Below are positions 52,388 to 62,066 of a DNA stretch of 64,000 nt, piece after piece; positions within the stretch are counted from its first letter, which is position 1; each line of letters opens with the position of its first letter. Location of the stretch: NCBI GenBank assembly GCA_965225895.1, contig CBDDBR010000007.1, positions 56,486 to 120,485 of the forward strand, in the 5' to 3' direction. A program made the position numbers and the translations under genes. The notes beneath the pieces are model-generated. The model was not told the DNA's origin. It searched no databases and saw only the letters and a list, made by a program, of their open reading frames with translations. This DNA comes from Endobugula sp965225895. GTDB taxonomy: Bacteria; Pseudomonadota; Gammaproteobacteria; Pseudomonadales; Cellvibrionaceae.

Positions 52388-53614
52388 GTGAAAAATATTA
52401 TTTTAATGAGTTTGACGGGTGTAGATAAGCCCGCAATTACCTCATCCGTTAGTAAAATTATGGCAAAGTATGATGTGAATGTACTCGATATGGGGCAGTC
52501 CGTTATCCATAATCAATTAAGTTTAGGTTTTTTGGTTGAGCTGCATTCAGCAGACAATAAAGCGGCATTGCTGGCAGATGTAAAACAGTGTGCTGATGCA
52601 ATGGGTATTGCTACAAGCTTTGATGATGTGTCGGTAGAAAGCTACCATGAGTGGGTGCAAAATCAGGGAAAATCACGACATATTGTTACCTTGTTAGCAA
52701 AAATTATTACCGCCGAGCAAATTGCTGCGGTGACCGCGGTAGGGGCAGAACATGGTTTAAATTTTGATCATATTACGCGCTTATCTGGCCGTGTACACCT
52801 TGACTCCTTTGATCAGCAAACGAAAGCATCGGTGGAATTTTCAGCGCGTGGTGAGGTGGCCGACCTTGGTGGTTTGCGACAAGCATTTATGCGTTTAGCA
52901 TCATCATTAGATGTGGATATTGCTGTGCAAGAAGATAACTTGTATCGCCGTAATCGCCGTTTGGTCTGTTTTGATATGGATTCAACATTGATTGATGCAG
53001 AAGTGATTGATGAATTGGCAATAGAGGCAGGTGTTGGTGAACAAGTCGCATCCATTACCGAAGCTGCGATGCGTGGAGATATTGATTTTAATGAAAGCTT
53101 TAAGCAGCGTATGGCTTTATTGGAAGGCTTAGACGAATCTGTTTTAGAAAAAGTTGCTGCACGATTAAAGTTAACCGAAGGCGCTGAAAAGCTGGTTTAT
53201 TACTTGAATAAGCTGGGTTATAAAACCGCTATTTTATCGGGTGGTTTTGATTACTTTGGGCGTTATTTACAAGCAAAATTAAATATTGATTATGTGTATG
53301 CCAATCAACTAGATATTGTTAACGGTAAGGTGACAGGTAAAGTTGTTGGCACGGTGGTTAATGGTGAACGCAAGGCTGAATTATTACGCGAGCTTGCCCA
53401 ACGTGAAGGACTCAGTTTAGAACAAGTCATTGCCGTAGGTGATGGTGCTAATGATTTGCCCATGTTAAGTATTGCGGGCTTGGGTATTGCATTTAGAGCG
53501 AAGCCATTGGTCAAAGAATCGGCCAAACAATCTATTAGTCAATTAGGTTTAGATGCTATTTTATATCTTATTGGTTTTCGTGATCGAGATGCGCTGAGTG
53601 GTGTACCTCACTAG
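52388..53614 (+). CDS. serB: Phosphoserine phosphatase SerB
   Basis: Last step of serine synthesis. Two N-terminal ACT-like domains (about 1-180) precede a HAD phosphatase with the nucleophile motif FDMDSTLIDAEVIDELA, the AILSGGFDYF segment and VGDGANDLPML. Start is GTG 52388. The 408-residue length matches Pseudomonas-type SerB with ACT domains. Convergent with the broken fimX, as Pseudomonas serB lies next to fimX. Confidence 0.95.
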   Translation: MKNIILMSLTGVDKPAITSSVSKIMAKYDVNVLDMGQSVIHNQLSLGFLVELHSADNKAALLADVKQCADAMGIATSFDDVSVESYHEWVQNQGKSRHIVTLLAKIITAEQIAAVTAVGAEHGLNFDHITRLSGRVHLDSFDQQTKASVEFSARGEVADLGGLRQAFMRLASSLDVDIAVQEDNLYRRNRRLVCFDMDSTLIDAEVIDELAIEAGVGEQVASITEAAMRGDIDFNESFKQRMALLEGLDESVLEKVAARLKLTEGAEKLVYYLNKLGYKTAILSGGFDYFGRYLQAKLNIDYVYANQLDIVNGKVTGKVVGTVVNGERKAELLRELAQREGLSLEQVIAVGDGANDLPMLSIAGLGIAFRAKPLVKESAKQSISQLGLDAILYLIGFRDRDALSGVPH

Positions 53615-53643
53615 CGCAAATTGTTGATTTTTTTTACGGACGT

Positions 53644-53901
53644 TTATTCGTCCGATGAAAACTCATAATCCATGGCTGGGTTAGGCGGTTGTAAGTAATT
53701 ACCTTGAATGCAATGCACGCCTAGCTGCCATAGTTTGGATAATATGCTGGCTTTTTCAACGTGAGGAATGGTCGTTGTTTTTTGTTTTTCGTGTAGCGCC
53801 TTAACTAACTCTTCTAATAATTGTGCACTGTCGGGATTTTCTTGTAGTTCTAATGAGAGTGCCCCATCAATTTTTATATATTGAGCATCTACATAATCAA
53901 A
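53644..53901 (-). pseudogene. fimX: FimX 3' fragment (end of EAL domain)
   Basis: Separated C-terminal end of the fimX gene cut by the insertion sequence. It carries FDYVDAQYIKIDGALSLEL and SKLWQLGVHCIQGNYLQPP ... MDYEFSSDE, which match the end of Pseudomonas FimX (from memory). The open frame seen here starts inside the insertion sequence (MVFNHYCRASN...), so the true gene part begins at about 53901. Without the upstream domains it is unlikely to function. Confidence 0.85.
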
Positions 53902-53928
53902 GCCTAGTATCAAGTTTGAAGCGCGACA
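53902..53928 (+). repeat. IS left terminal inverted repeat
   Basis: Imperfect 27-base end, matching the reverse complement of 54970-54995 at 16 of 27 aligned positions with one gap; the inner seven bases CGCGACA are identical. Confidence 0.65.
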
Positions 53929-53935
53929 ATAATGG

Positions 53936-54898
53936 TTAAATACCATGGTACATCTCCTCTGGTGTTTTATAATTAAACCGTTTTCTTGGGCGTGTATTTA
54001 ATGCGGTAGCAATTCGATCACATTGTTGTTGTGTAACGTTTTCCATGCTCTTTGTTTTGGGAAGGTACTGCCGAATTAATCCGTTCACATGTTCGTTGCT
54101 TCCTCTTTCCCAAGAATGGTAGGGGTTCGCAAAGTAAAACCGTACAGGGTGCCTTTCCTCTATTTTTTTATATTGATGAAACTCTGTTCCATTATCGGCC
54201 GTGATCGTTTTGAAATGACTAGGATCACGATGAATCAAACCCAGAGTTTTTTTATTGACAGCAGCGGCTGATTTGTCAGAAATTTTCCCAATCATGACAT
54301 AACCCGTCTTGCGTTCAAGTAACGTGACAATACAGTGGTTGCTGCCGCGTCCATGAACGGTATCAATCTCCCAATGCCCTTTATATTTACGAGTTTCTAC
54401 GCTGGCTGGCCGTTCTGATATATGTCGCTTGTTAGCTAAACGGCCTCGGCTATCATAGGCTTTATAGCGCTTTCTTCGTATCTTTGACGATTGGCGTAGG
54501 TATGTCCAAAGATTACCTCCGTTCGCTTTATCACGCCAAATATATTGGTAGATGGTTTCATGGCTTAATGGTCGAGTCATTAACTGGAAACGACGAATAA
54601 CGCCAACGATTTGCTCTGGACTTAATCTTCGTTTGAGTAATCGCCTGACTATCTTAAAGTCACAAGGCTTGTAGTGCCGATTACGTCTTGAACGTTTACG
54701 CCTAGCTACGGTTCGGTACTGTGCCTTGCTTGGTCTGTAGGCACCATCAATGATAAAGCAACGATTGCGTGCTAGCTCTCTGTATAAGGTTGAAAAATGC
54801 CTTCCCATCATGCGGGCTATTTTTCTAATAGATAGACCTTGCCGTTTGAGGGTGGAAAACGTTATTCTTTCTTCATAGGTGAGTTGTTGATATATCAT
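53936..54898 (-). CDS. IS30-family transposase
   Basis: DDE transposase of 320 residues. The N-terminal helix-turn-helix is TYEERITFSTLKRQGLSIRKIARMM-like (residues about 6-40). The catalytic core holds Asp in WEIDTVHGRG, Asp in ITADNGTEFHQY, and Glu in RGSNEHVNGLIRQYLPK, the D-D-E order of the family. The frame is uninterrupted, so the element may be mobile and recent. Its promoter and RBS lie between it and the IS right end. Confidence 0.93.
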   Translation of the reverse strand: MIYQQLTYEERITFSTLKRQGLSIRKIARMMGRHFSTLYRELARNRCFIIDGAYRPSKAQYRTVARRKRSRRNRHYKPCDFKIVRRLLKRRLSPEQIVGVIRRFQLMTRPLSHETIYQYIWRDKANGGNLWTYLRQSSKIRRKRYKAYDSRGRLANKRHISERPASVETRKYKGHWEIDTVHGRGSNHCIVTLLERKTGYVMIGKISDKSAAAVNKKTLGLIHRDPSHFKTITADNGTEFHQYKKIEERHPVRFYFANPYHSWERGSNEHVNGLIRQYLPKTKSMENVTQQQCDRIATALNTRPRKRFNYKTPEEMYHGI

Positions 54899-54969
54899 AG
54901 TGCTTTTCTACTTCTTGGCGGGAGTGAAAAAACACGTATATTACAGCTCACCTTCTTACTATTAAAAGG

Positions 54970-54995
54970 TGTCGCGGTTAGTATATGAATTCGGC
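54970..54995 (-). repeat. IS right terminal inverted repeat
   Basis: Mate of the left end at 53902-53928; outer bases GCC (on the minus strand) and inner CGCGACA agree. Confidence 0.65.
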
Positions 54996-56821
54996 AAGAT
55001 AGACAGTGAATCATTACTGACGCCACCAAAATTAGTGATGCAAAACTCAATGCCCATTGCTTTTGCATTTTCAGTAAATGTTTTGACGGCAGTTAAATGC
55101 TGATTAATATCGACTTCTTTGGCTTGTAATACAATGTTGCTGGGTTGAATGTTAGATGCTTCAATGGCGACTTTTAGCCACGGCAGTAGTGTGTCATCAC
55201 ATAGGCTGGCATTGGTTAAGTTAATAAATTGTTGAGTGTTTTTCTTTTGTTTTACCGCTATTTGTAAATGCTTAATGGCTTGTATTAATACCCAGCGATC
55301 TATTTTTGTACTTAATTGTAAGCCTTCGGCAATATTTAAAAATTGTGTTGGTGAAATTTCTTGATCATCAATAACCATACGCAACAAGATTTCGTAGCGT
55401 TCAGTGTCTTCACCGCGCAAACTTAAAATAGGCTGAAATAAAAGAGTAAAGTCATCGTTTTCTAATGCGGTTTTAAAACTGCTAGCTAACACTTCGCCTT
55501 CTTCGGCATCTTTTTGGTAGATGTTCACGCCATTGCCGTCTTGGGTTTTTCGTAACGTTTCGATAGATTGCAAGGTGTGGTGAATGAGTGTTTGGGAATC
55601 TACGGTGGTTTCGTTGATGAGACAAATACCAATGCTGAGAGACATTTTGAGTGTTTTGTTACCGATTTCAAACAAGTGGTCGGCAAATTTTTCGCAGAGT
55701 TTTTTGTTGTGCTCTAGTAATTTGTCAGGCGCGTGTTGCTCTGAAATAATAGCGAATGAGTGATCGGATACGCGGGCAACAATATCATTTTCATCATAAT
55801 GCTTGTTGATAATGTCGGCAATTTTCTTGAGTAATTTGTCGGTGTCAGTAATGTTGATTGTGCTTTTTACTTTTCTTGAAAAGCGATCCACGTCAATAAA
55901 TATAAATGATTTTGCAATATCTTTTTCAGCAACTAGATCTACTGTTCTGTCAACTTCTTCGATGAGGTAAGCACGATTATATAAACCTGTTAAGGTATCT
56001 TTGTGTTTAATATTTTGTAATTCTGCTTCGATCAGTTCGTGGTTCTCTGTTTTTGCATAACAGACTAATTGCGTGCAAGGCTCTTCTTCGTATTCCCCTG
56101 TGAATAATTCGGCGGTGATTTCTTTTTTGTTGCCGTCGGGTAATAAAACGGTAAACATTAAGTGATGGTTGTGTTCGGGATCTTTTTGTAACGAAAAATC
56201 TTTCAGTGTTTTTTTAACATGATCGTGATTTTGGGTGTCAATATAATCCATGATAGGCATAAATTCGACGTCGTCTTTTGTGTCGTGCCCCAGCATTTCT
56301 GCAAACGAGTCGTTAGCATAAAGGTACATGCCATCTTGTACAAAAGCGATACCATCACGCGAGCTATCAAGTAGTGCCTGATTGCGTCGTTCGACTTCTT
56401 TGAGCTTACGTTGTGTGCTTAATGTACGTTTTCTTTGTAGGCGGTTTTCTAATTCTCGGCTAACAATTAAGAGTAAGTGCTGGTCATCGTCAACGCGGGT
56501 AACATCGCAAGCGCCAAGCTTCATGCCGTCGATGATTGGTTTATTGCCTTCTTCATCCGTTAATAAAATGACAGGGATGTCGCGCTCAAATTTGCGAATA
56601 CTGCGAATAATTATTGCGGGAGAAAGCGCATCGCTATTGTCATAAGCAATGAGTAAGTCCCAACTATGATCCTCAAGAGCCTTGTCCAGATTCGCGGCGG
56701 CGTTGATATGTTGTGCACGACAAGGTTTGCCCGCATTTTGAAACATGCTGCCAAGTCGTTGCGCTTCTTGCGGCGAGTGATGAACAATAATGAGTCTAAA
56801 CGGTGTATCCACAGAATTCAT
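54996..56821 (-). pseudogene. fimX: FimX 5' part, interrupted by IS30 element
   Basis: c-di-GMP effector of type IV pili and twitching motility, truncated in the EAL domain. The order is receiver-like domain (about 5-125), PAS (about 140-260), degenerate GGDEF (SDHSF at 352-356) and degenerate EAL (EIL at 477-479). These losses are usual for FimX, which binds rather than makes c-di-GMP. The reading frame runs 8 residues into the element and stops at 54962. Joined with 53644-53901 it would be 693 residues, near the 691 of P. aeruginosa FimX. Expected effect: loss of c-di-GMP binding and of FimX function. Confidence 0.88.
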
Positions 56822-56949
56822 AACGTATTATTTTAGTATCTCGTGTGAACGGTCATTCGAGTTGTGAAAATTTGAGGCTTATCATACTCGCTCTTTGTAC
56901 GGTTTGTCATGAAGTGTGTCTCATATAAAGAGAACTTTTATTTTCGCCT

Positions 56950-58008
56950 TTATAGCGCCGTTTTAGATGGTTGATGGGCAATTTCACGCACCAATTTGGG
57001 TACGAGATAGCCAGGTAAAAGAGCAGTGATCTGTTGATGCAAATGTTTGGCTGTGCATTCTTTGTGATCAAAGTGAGCGCTGCCATTCACTTTGTCTAAT
57101 ACGTGTAAATAATAGGGGAGTACGCCCGCTGCAAATAAGGCTTCACTGAGTTCAACCAATACTTCTGGGGTGTCGTTAACCCCATTTAAAAGTACTGATT
57201 GGTTAAGCAGTGTGATGCCTGCGGTTTGCATGGTGCGAATAGATTCACGCACGGTATTGTCACGTAATTCATTGGCGTGATTAATATGCAGTACAACAAC
57301 GGTAGACAATCGTGTGTGAGTCATCCAATGTAAGGTGTCATCGGTGATGCGATTAGGTATTACGATGGGTAATCGGGTGTGAATGCGTAAGCGTTTGATA
57401 TGTGCAATCTCGGCTATACGTTCGGTAAGCCACAGTAGTTGTTTGTCGCTAGAGGCTAATGGGTCACCGCCAGAATAAATGACTTCGCTAATGGTGGTGT
57501 CGTGACGTATTTGGTCAATGGCATTTTCCCACTCTGATCGATTTAAGCGGTTGTCTTCATAGGGATAATGGCGTCGAAAACAATAACGACAGTTGACCGC
57601 GCAATGCCCGTTTACCATGAGTAATACACGGCCGTGATATTTATGAATCATCCCTGTGGGTTGATTGCTGTGTTCGCCAACAGGGTCTGTAGAAAACCCT
57701 ATGGCTGGTTGTAGTTCTTCTGCAAGGGGTAATATTTGGCGAAGAATGGGGTCGTGAATATTGCCGTGTTCAATACGGTTTAATAGCGTACGAGGCACCT
57801 TTAAAGGAAACAATTGGCTGGCTTGTATGGCGGCGCGAGTATATTTGGGATCTATATTTAATAGCTGAATAAGTTCTTTTGGTTCGGTAATCGCTTGTTG
57901 CAGGTGTTGTTGCCAACGGGTGTCATCCAGTTGGTGAGTGCTTATGAGTGCCTCATGATCTTTCTCATCAATATTAGGCTGCCATGATGAGGCGGTTCGA
58001 TGTATCAT
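56950..58008 (-). CDS. epmB: EF-P (R)-beta-lysine synthase EpmB
   Basis: Radical-SAM lysine 2,3-aminomutase that makes (R)-beta-lysine for EF-P. The [4Fe-4S] motif is C136-AVN-C140-RY-C143; the PLP-binding region and VIYSGGDPLAS follow. Length 352 residues. Divergent from efp with 48 bases between them. Confidence 0.94.
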   Translation of the reverse strand: MIHRTASSWQPNIDEKDHEALISTHQLDDTRWQQHLQQAITEPKELIQLLNIDPKYTRAAIQASQLFPLKVPRTLLNRIEHGNIHDPILRQILPLAEELQPAIGFSTDPVGEHSNQPTGMIHKYHGRVLLMVNGHCAVNCRYCFRRHYPYEDNRLNRSEWENAIDQIRHDTTISEVIYSGGDPLASSDKQLLWLTERIAEIAHIKRLRIHTRLPIVIPNRITDDTLHWMTHTRLSTVVVLHINHANELRDNTVRESIRTMQTAGITLLNQSVLLNGVNDTPEVLVELSEALFAAGVLPYYLHVLDKVNGSAHFDHKECTAKHLHQQITALLPGYLVPKLVREIAHQPSKTAL

Positions 58009-58056
58009 TACGCTTTTGAAACTCTTTATTTAATTGTATGTGTAATTGGGGAAATA

Positions 58057-58629
58057 ATGGCTAACTATCCTACCAGTGAATTCCGTAGCGGTTTAAAAGT
58101 AATGCTCGACGGCGAGCCTTGTAATATTTTAGACAATGAATTTGTTAAACCCGGAAAAGGGCAGGCGTTTAACCGCGTTAAGTTGCGCAACCTTAGCACA
58201 GGTCGTGTATGGGAGCGTACTTTTAAGTCGGGTGAAACCTTAGAGGGCGCCGATGTGATGGATCATGATATGGAGTACCTTTACACCGATGGTGAGTTTT
58301 GGCACTTTATGGATCCTGTTAGCTTTGAGCAATTCCCTGCTGATGCAAAGGCCGTGGGCGAAAACTACAAATGGCTAAAAGAGCAAGAGCAAGTCACGGT
58401 GACCTTATACAATGGATCGCCACTGGCGATTGATCCGCCAAATCACGTAGAGCTAGAGATTGCTGAAACAGATCCTGGTTTAAAAGGCGATACAGCGCAA
58501 GGCGGCACTAAACCCGCAACATTAGTCACTGGCGCGGTCGTTAAAGTGCCGTTATTTATTTGTACGGGTGAAGTTATTCGTGTAGATACGCGTACAGGTG
58601 AATACTTAGGTCGCGCTAAAGACGCCTAA
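58057..58629 (+). CDS. efp: Elongation factor P
   Basis: Rescues ribosomes stalled on polyproline. The 190-residue protein has the KOW-like N-terminal domain with modified lysine K34 in KPGKGQAF. I chose ATG 58057 (GGGGAAA upstream) because MANYPTSEFRSG fits the family; an in-frame longer start at 58000 is unlikely. Its stop overlaps the epmA start by one base. Confidence 0.97.
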   Translation: MANYPTSEFRSGLKVMLDGEPCNILDNEFVKPGKGQAFNRVKLRNLSTGRVWERTFKSGETLEGADVMDHDMEYLYTDGEFWHFMDPVSFEQFPADAKAVGENYKWLKEQEQVTVTLYNGSPLAIDPPNHVELEIAETDPGLKGDTAQGGTKPATLVTGAVVKVPLFICTGEVIRVDTRTGEYLGRAKDA

Positions 58630-59564
58630 TGACCGATTGGCGTCCTTCGGCTTCATTGCCTGTGATTCAGCAGCGGGCAATGATGTATCACACTATTCGA
58701 CGCTTCTTTTTTGAGCGTGACGTACTTGAACTCGATGTTCCTGTTCTTAGTCAGTACGCCACCGTTGACCCCTTTATTGATAGCTTATGTAGCAAGGTCA
58801 TGGGGCAACAACATTATCTACAAACCTCTCCCGAATTTTTTCTTAAGCGCTTTTTATCAGCCTATACGCAAGATGTGTATTACTTAGGTAAGGCATTTCG
58901 TCAAGATGAGAGTGGTGCGCGTCATCGACCAGAATTCACCATGCTCGAATGGTATCGAGTAGGAATGAATGAGCAAGAATTAATGGATGAAGTGTGTGCG
59001 CTCATTATGCAGTTATGCCCCGATACAGATGAGTGCCGTATTAGTTATGGTGAATTATTTCAGCGGTATCTTTCTCTTGATCCCCATACAGCATCTGTGG
59101 CTGAGTTAAAAGCATGTGCCGTATCACGTATTGATATGCAATTTTCTGCCGACGATAAAAACCCGTGGTTAGATTTACTCTTTACGCATTGTATAGAGCC
59201 CCAATTACCTCAGAGTTTGGTGGGTATTTATGATTATCCTGCATCGCAGGCGGCGTTGGCGACGGTGGCTGTAGATGCGAATGGTCAATCAGTAGCGAAG
59301 CGATTTGAGGTGTATTTTAATGGCATGGAGCTGGCCAATGGCTATTGGGAGTTAACCGATGCCAAGGAGCAGGAACGACGTTTTCAGGCAGATCAATCTT
59401 ATCGTGAGCAACACCATTTACCAGCGCTACCCTATGATGAATTATTGGTTGCGGCATTGCACGAGGGGCAATTTCCCGCATGTGCGGGAGTGGCTTTAGG
59501 CGTGGATCGTTTATTAATGTGTTGTGTAAACACGCCTAATATTAGTGATGTGGTGAGTTTTTAG
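58629..59564 (+). CDS. epmA: EF-P lysyltransferase EpmA
   Basis: Lysyl-tRNA-synthetase-like enzyme that attaches beta-lysine to EF-P K34. The catalytic class II core is present (FFERDVLELDVPVLSQYATVDPF, TSPEFFLKRFL, FRQDESGARHRPEFTMLEWYR, GVALGVDRLLM) without the tRNA anticodon-binding domain. The 311-residue length fits. Overlaps efp by one base; its 3' end overlaps the convergent cysE by 4. Confidence 0.96.
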   Translation: MTDWRPSASLPVIQQRAMMYHTIRRFFFERDVLELDVPVLSQYATVDPFIDSLCSKVMGQQHYLQTSPEFFLKRFLSAYTQDVYYLGKAFRQDESGARHRPEFTMLEWYRVGMNEQELMDEVCALIMQLCPDTDECRISYGELFQRYLSLDPHTASVAELKACAVSRIDMQFSADDKNPWLDLLFTHCIEPQLPQSLVGIYDYPASQAALATVAVDANGQSVAKRFEVYFNGMELANGYWELTDAKEQERRFQADQSYREQHHLPALPYDELLVAALHEGQFPACAGVALGVDRLLMCCVNTPNISDVVSF

Positions 59565-60361
59565 CGTTGATGTTTACAGCGTAACTCTTGATGCATGTCT
59601 AATGCAGGTTGTGCAGTGGTGGTTTCGCCAATCACTTCGGCGGGTACGCCAGCGACTACGGTATGTGCTGGCACCGCTTTGAGTACAACACTACCCGAGC
59701 TTACATGGGCACCTTCGCCGACTTCAATATTCCCTAAAATCTTAGAGCCAGCGCCAATTAACACGCCTTGTCTAATTTTAGGGTGTCTGTCGCCATTTTC
59801 TTTTCCTGTGCCGCCGAGTGTGACCGATTGCATGATGGATACGTTATCTTCAACAACGGCGGTTTCTCCAATCACAATGCCTGTGGCATGGTCTAGCATA
59901 ATGCCTTTGCCGATGCGGGCGGCAGGGTGAATATCAACACTAAACGCGGTGGCAATATGGTTTTGTAAAAATGAAGCAAGTGAGAAACGCTTGTGGTTCC
60001 ATAGCCAGTGAGCTACGCGATAAGACTGTAATGCATGAAAACCTTTGTAAAATAAAAACGGGGTTGATACACAGTCGCAGGCCGAGTCACGTTCATACGT
60101 GGCGACAATGTCGGCGCGTACGGCTTGGCTAATATGGTCAGATTCTGTGAGTGCTTCTTCAATAATTTCACGAATAAGTAATGCCGAAGCCGTAGGGCTA
60201 TCGAGTTTGTTCGCTAAATGAAAGCTAAGTGCATCTTCTAAGGTATGGTGATTTAAAATGGTGGCGTGCATGTAGCTGGCTAGAACAGGTTCTTGGTCAG
60301 CTTGTTCTTGTGCGGTTTGGCGCAACATATCCCATACGGGATCTTGGCTCTTCGTGCTCAT
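59561..60361 (-). CDS. cysE: Serine O-acetyltransferase CysE
   Basis: First step of cysteine synthesis. An N-terminal helical domain leads to a left-handed beta-helix of hexapeptide repeats (IHPAARIGKGIMLDHATGIVIGETAVV). The C-terminal tail ends CKHQR. ATG 60361 gives 266 residues; an in-frame TTG at 60367 would add two. Convergent overlap of 4 bases with epmA. Confidence 0.95.
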   Translation of the reverse strand: MSTKSQDPVWDMLRQTAQEQADQEPVLASYMHATILNHHTLEDALSFHLANKLDSPTASALLIREIIEEALTESDHISQAVRADIVATYERDSACDCVSTPFLFYKGFHALQSYRVAHWLWNHKRFSLASFLQNHIATAFSVDIHPAARIGKGIMLDHATGIVIGETAVVEDNVSIMQSVTLGGTGKENGDRHPKIRQGVLIGAGSKILGNIEVGEGAHVSSGSVVLKAVPAHTVVAGVPAEVIGETTTAQPALDMHQELRCKHQR

Positions 60362-60455
60362 AATCAATATCTATTTTATCGGCTAAATACGTGTGCGTTG
60401 GTTTATTCTACATCATTGTTCTAGTATCGAGTGTAGTTATGACCATAGATGTAAG

Positions 60456-61445
60456 TTATAGCCAGCGTAATGCAGGCTCTTGTAATGCGGATAATTGCTC
60501 GCGCAGCTCTAGGACATGCTCTGCCCAGTAACGTTCCGTGTTAAACCAAGGGAAGTTATGGGGAAAGGCGGGGTCGTTCCAGCGACGCGCAATCCACGCA
60601 CTGTAGTGCATTATGCGGAGTGTACGCAGTCCTTCAATTAGGCTGATTTCAGCAGGGTTGAAGTCACAGAATTCTGTATAGCCTTCGAGAATATCAGCAA
60701 GTTGTATGCAGCGTTGTTGGTAATCACCCGATAGCATCATCCATAAATCTTGTATGGCAGGGCCGTTGCGCGCATCATCAAAATCAACAAAATGAGCACT
60801 ATCGTCACGCCAGAGAATGTTGCCTACATGACAATCGCCATGTAAGCGAATGGTATCAAATGGGATAGTGTTAAATAGTGTGGTGGTACGCTCCAGTAAG
60901 TCTGCTGTGATGGTCTCGTAGGCAGGGCGTAGTTCATTAGGAATAAAATCATTGCTGAGTAAAAACTCACGGCTAGCAATGCCAAAACTATCAATATCTA
61001 AAATGGGGCGATGTGTAAACGTAATGGCTTTGCCGAGGTTATGTACTCGCCCTAAAAATCGACCTAAAATTTCTAAGTGGTCGCCATTGTCGAGAGAGGG
61101 GGCTTGTCCGCCACGTCGAGGATATAAGGCAAAGCGATAGCCCCGATGTTCGTGCAGTGTTTGCCCATCAAATATTGAGGGGGGAACAACGGGTACATCG
61201 ATATCAACGAGCGCTTGAGTGAATTGGTGTTCTTCAAGAATTTGTTCGTTACTCCAACGCAATGGTCGGTAAAATTTAGCAATCACTGGTTGGTCATCTT
61301 CTAGGCCAACTTGGTATACCCGATTTTCGTAACTGTTGAGTGCAAGAATTCGCGCATCACTGCGAAAACCTAGGCTTTCTACTGCATCCATTACGGTGTC
61401 TGGTGTGAGTAGATCATAGTTTTCTTCAAGCATAAGTGAGTGCAT
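60456..61445 (-). CDS. srkA: Stress response kinase A
   Basis: Ser/Thr kinase-like protein of the YihE/SrkA type, 329 residues. The phosphotransferase core has IRLHGDCHVGNILW and HFVDFDDARNGPAIQDLW, with Asp residues for catalysis and metal binding. Family N-terminus ALNSYENRVYQVGLEDDQPVIAKFYRP. Described to protect cells from stress-induced death. Confidence 0.93.
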   Translation of the reverse strand: MHSLMLEENYDLLTPDTVMDAVESLGFRSDARILALNSYENRVYQVGLEDDQPVIAKFYRPLRWSNEQILEEHQFTQALVDIDVPVVPPSIFDGQTLHEHRGYRFALYPRRGGQAPSLDNGDHLEILGRFLGRVHNLGKAITFTHRPILDIDSFGIASREFLLSNDFIPNELRPAYETITADLLERTTTLFNTIPFDTIRLHGDCHVGNILWRDDSAHFVDFDDARNGPAIQDLWMMLSGDYQQRCIQLADILEGYTEFCDFNPAEISLIEGLRTLRIMHYSAWIARRWNDPAFPHNFPWFNTERYWAEHVLELREQLSALQEPALRWL

Positions 61446-61615
61446 CTCGCTGTGATATTGGAGAGGTATTATAGAGGTTTATCGTGGCAGCGTATGCTCT
61501 AACATGCGTGTTCTTTTTCAGCGTATCTTGTAAACTGTCGATCAAAGCGGTGAATGTACGGTTCTTGGGTATGTTGATACGTTTTATGTGAGGTTCATTA
61601 TAAGAGAAAATAGTT

Positions 61616-62026
61616 ATGGCAGCTTCTTTTCAGTTTTCCAGTTTTGTTACGCGTTTTATTATTGCCTTGGTGTTGGTGTTGGTGAGTTTTAACCCGTCGG
61701 GCTATTCCTTTTTTCATTGGGCTACGCAGCAATTATTTGCTTTACCTGTTTTATTGTTGATGGGGGTGGTGCTGTTGATTGGCTGGGTGATTTTTTTACG
61801 TGCAACATTGCGATCATTAGGCCCTATTGGTATTACTTTGGCGGTGGCACTTTTTGCTTGTTTGGTTTGGGTGGCTATTTATTATAATTTGCTGGCTGTA
61901 GGCAGTACTCTTTTTATCTATATTATTCTGGTGGTGGTCTCTGCGGTGTTGGCTATAGGTATGTCTTGGTCACATGTGCGACGTCGTATGTCGGGGCAAG
62001 CAGATATGGATGATGTGGATCAGTAG
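61616..62026 (+). CDS. Four-helix membrane protein (DUF6524-like)
   Basis: A 136-residue inner-membrane protein with four hydrophobic helices (about 10-25, 39-60, 68-88 and 93-115). It starts SSFVTRFIIALVLVLVSFNPSGYSFFHW. Matches from memory a small uncharacterised family; no motif suggests a function. AGAG upstream of ATG. Confidence 0.65.
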   Translation: MAASFQFSSFVTRFIIALVLVLVSFNPSGYSFFHWATQQLFALPVLLLMGVVLLIGWVIFLRATLRSLGPIGITLAVALFACLVWVAIYYNLLAVGSTLFIYIILVVVSAVLAIGMSWSHVRRRMSGQADMDDVDQ

Positions 62027-62066
62027 TATATATCGTTCGTATTACTGAACCGTACGGCTATGTAAG

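Larger units (their letters stand above)
53902..54995 (-). mobile_element. IS30-family insertion sequence in fimX
   Basis: Insertion sequence of about 1,094 bp containing one intact transposase gene. The ends carry imperfect inverted repeats, GCCTAGTATC...CGCGACA (53902-53928) and TGTCGCG...GAATTCGGC (54970-54995), sharing the inner heptamer CGCGACA. AA at 53900-53901 and 54996-54997 is the probable 2-bp target duplication, as expected for IS30. The exact boundary could be off by a base because of AA/AAA context. Removing the element and one AA restores fimX. Confidence 0.85.

Noticed and set aside
53637..53654. CGGACG-TTTATT-CGTCCG hairpin after serB as terminator
   Set aside because: The T-run comes before the stem on the plus strand and A-run follows on the minus strand, so neither strand has the stem-then-T order.
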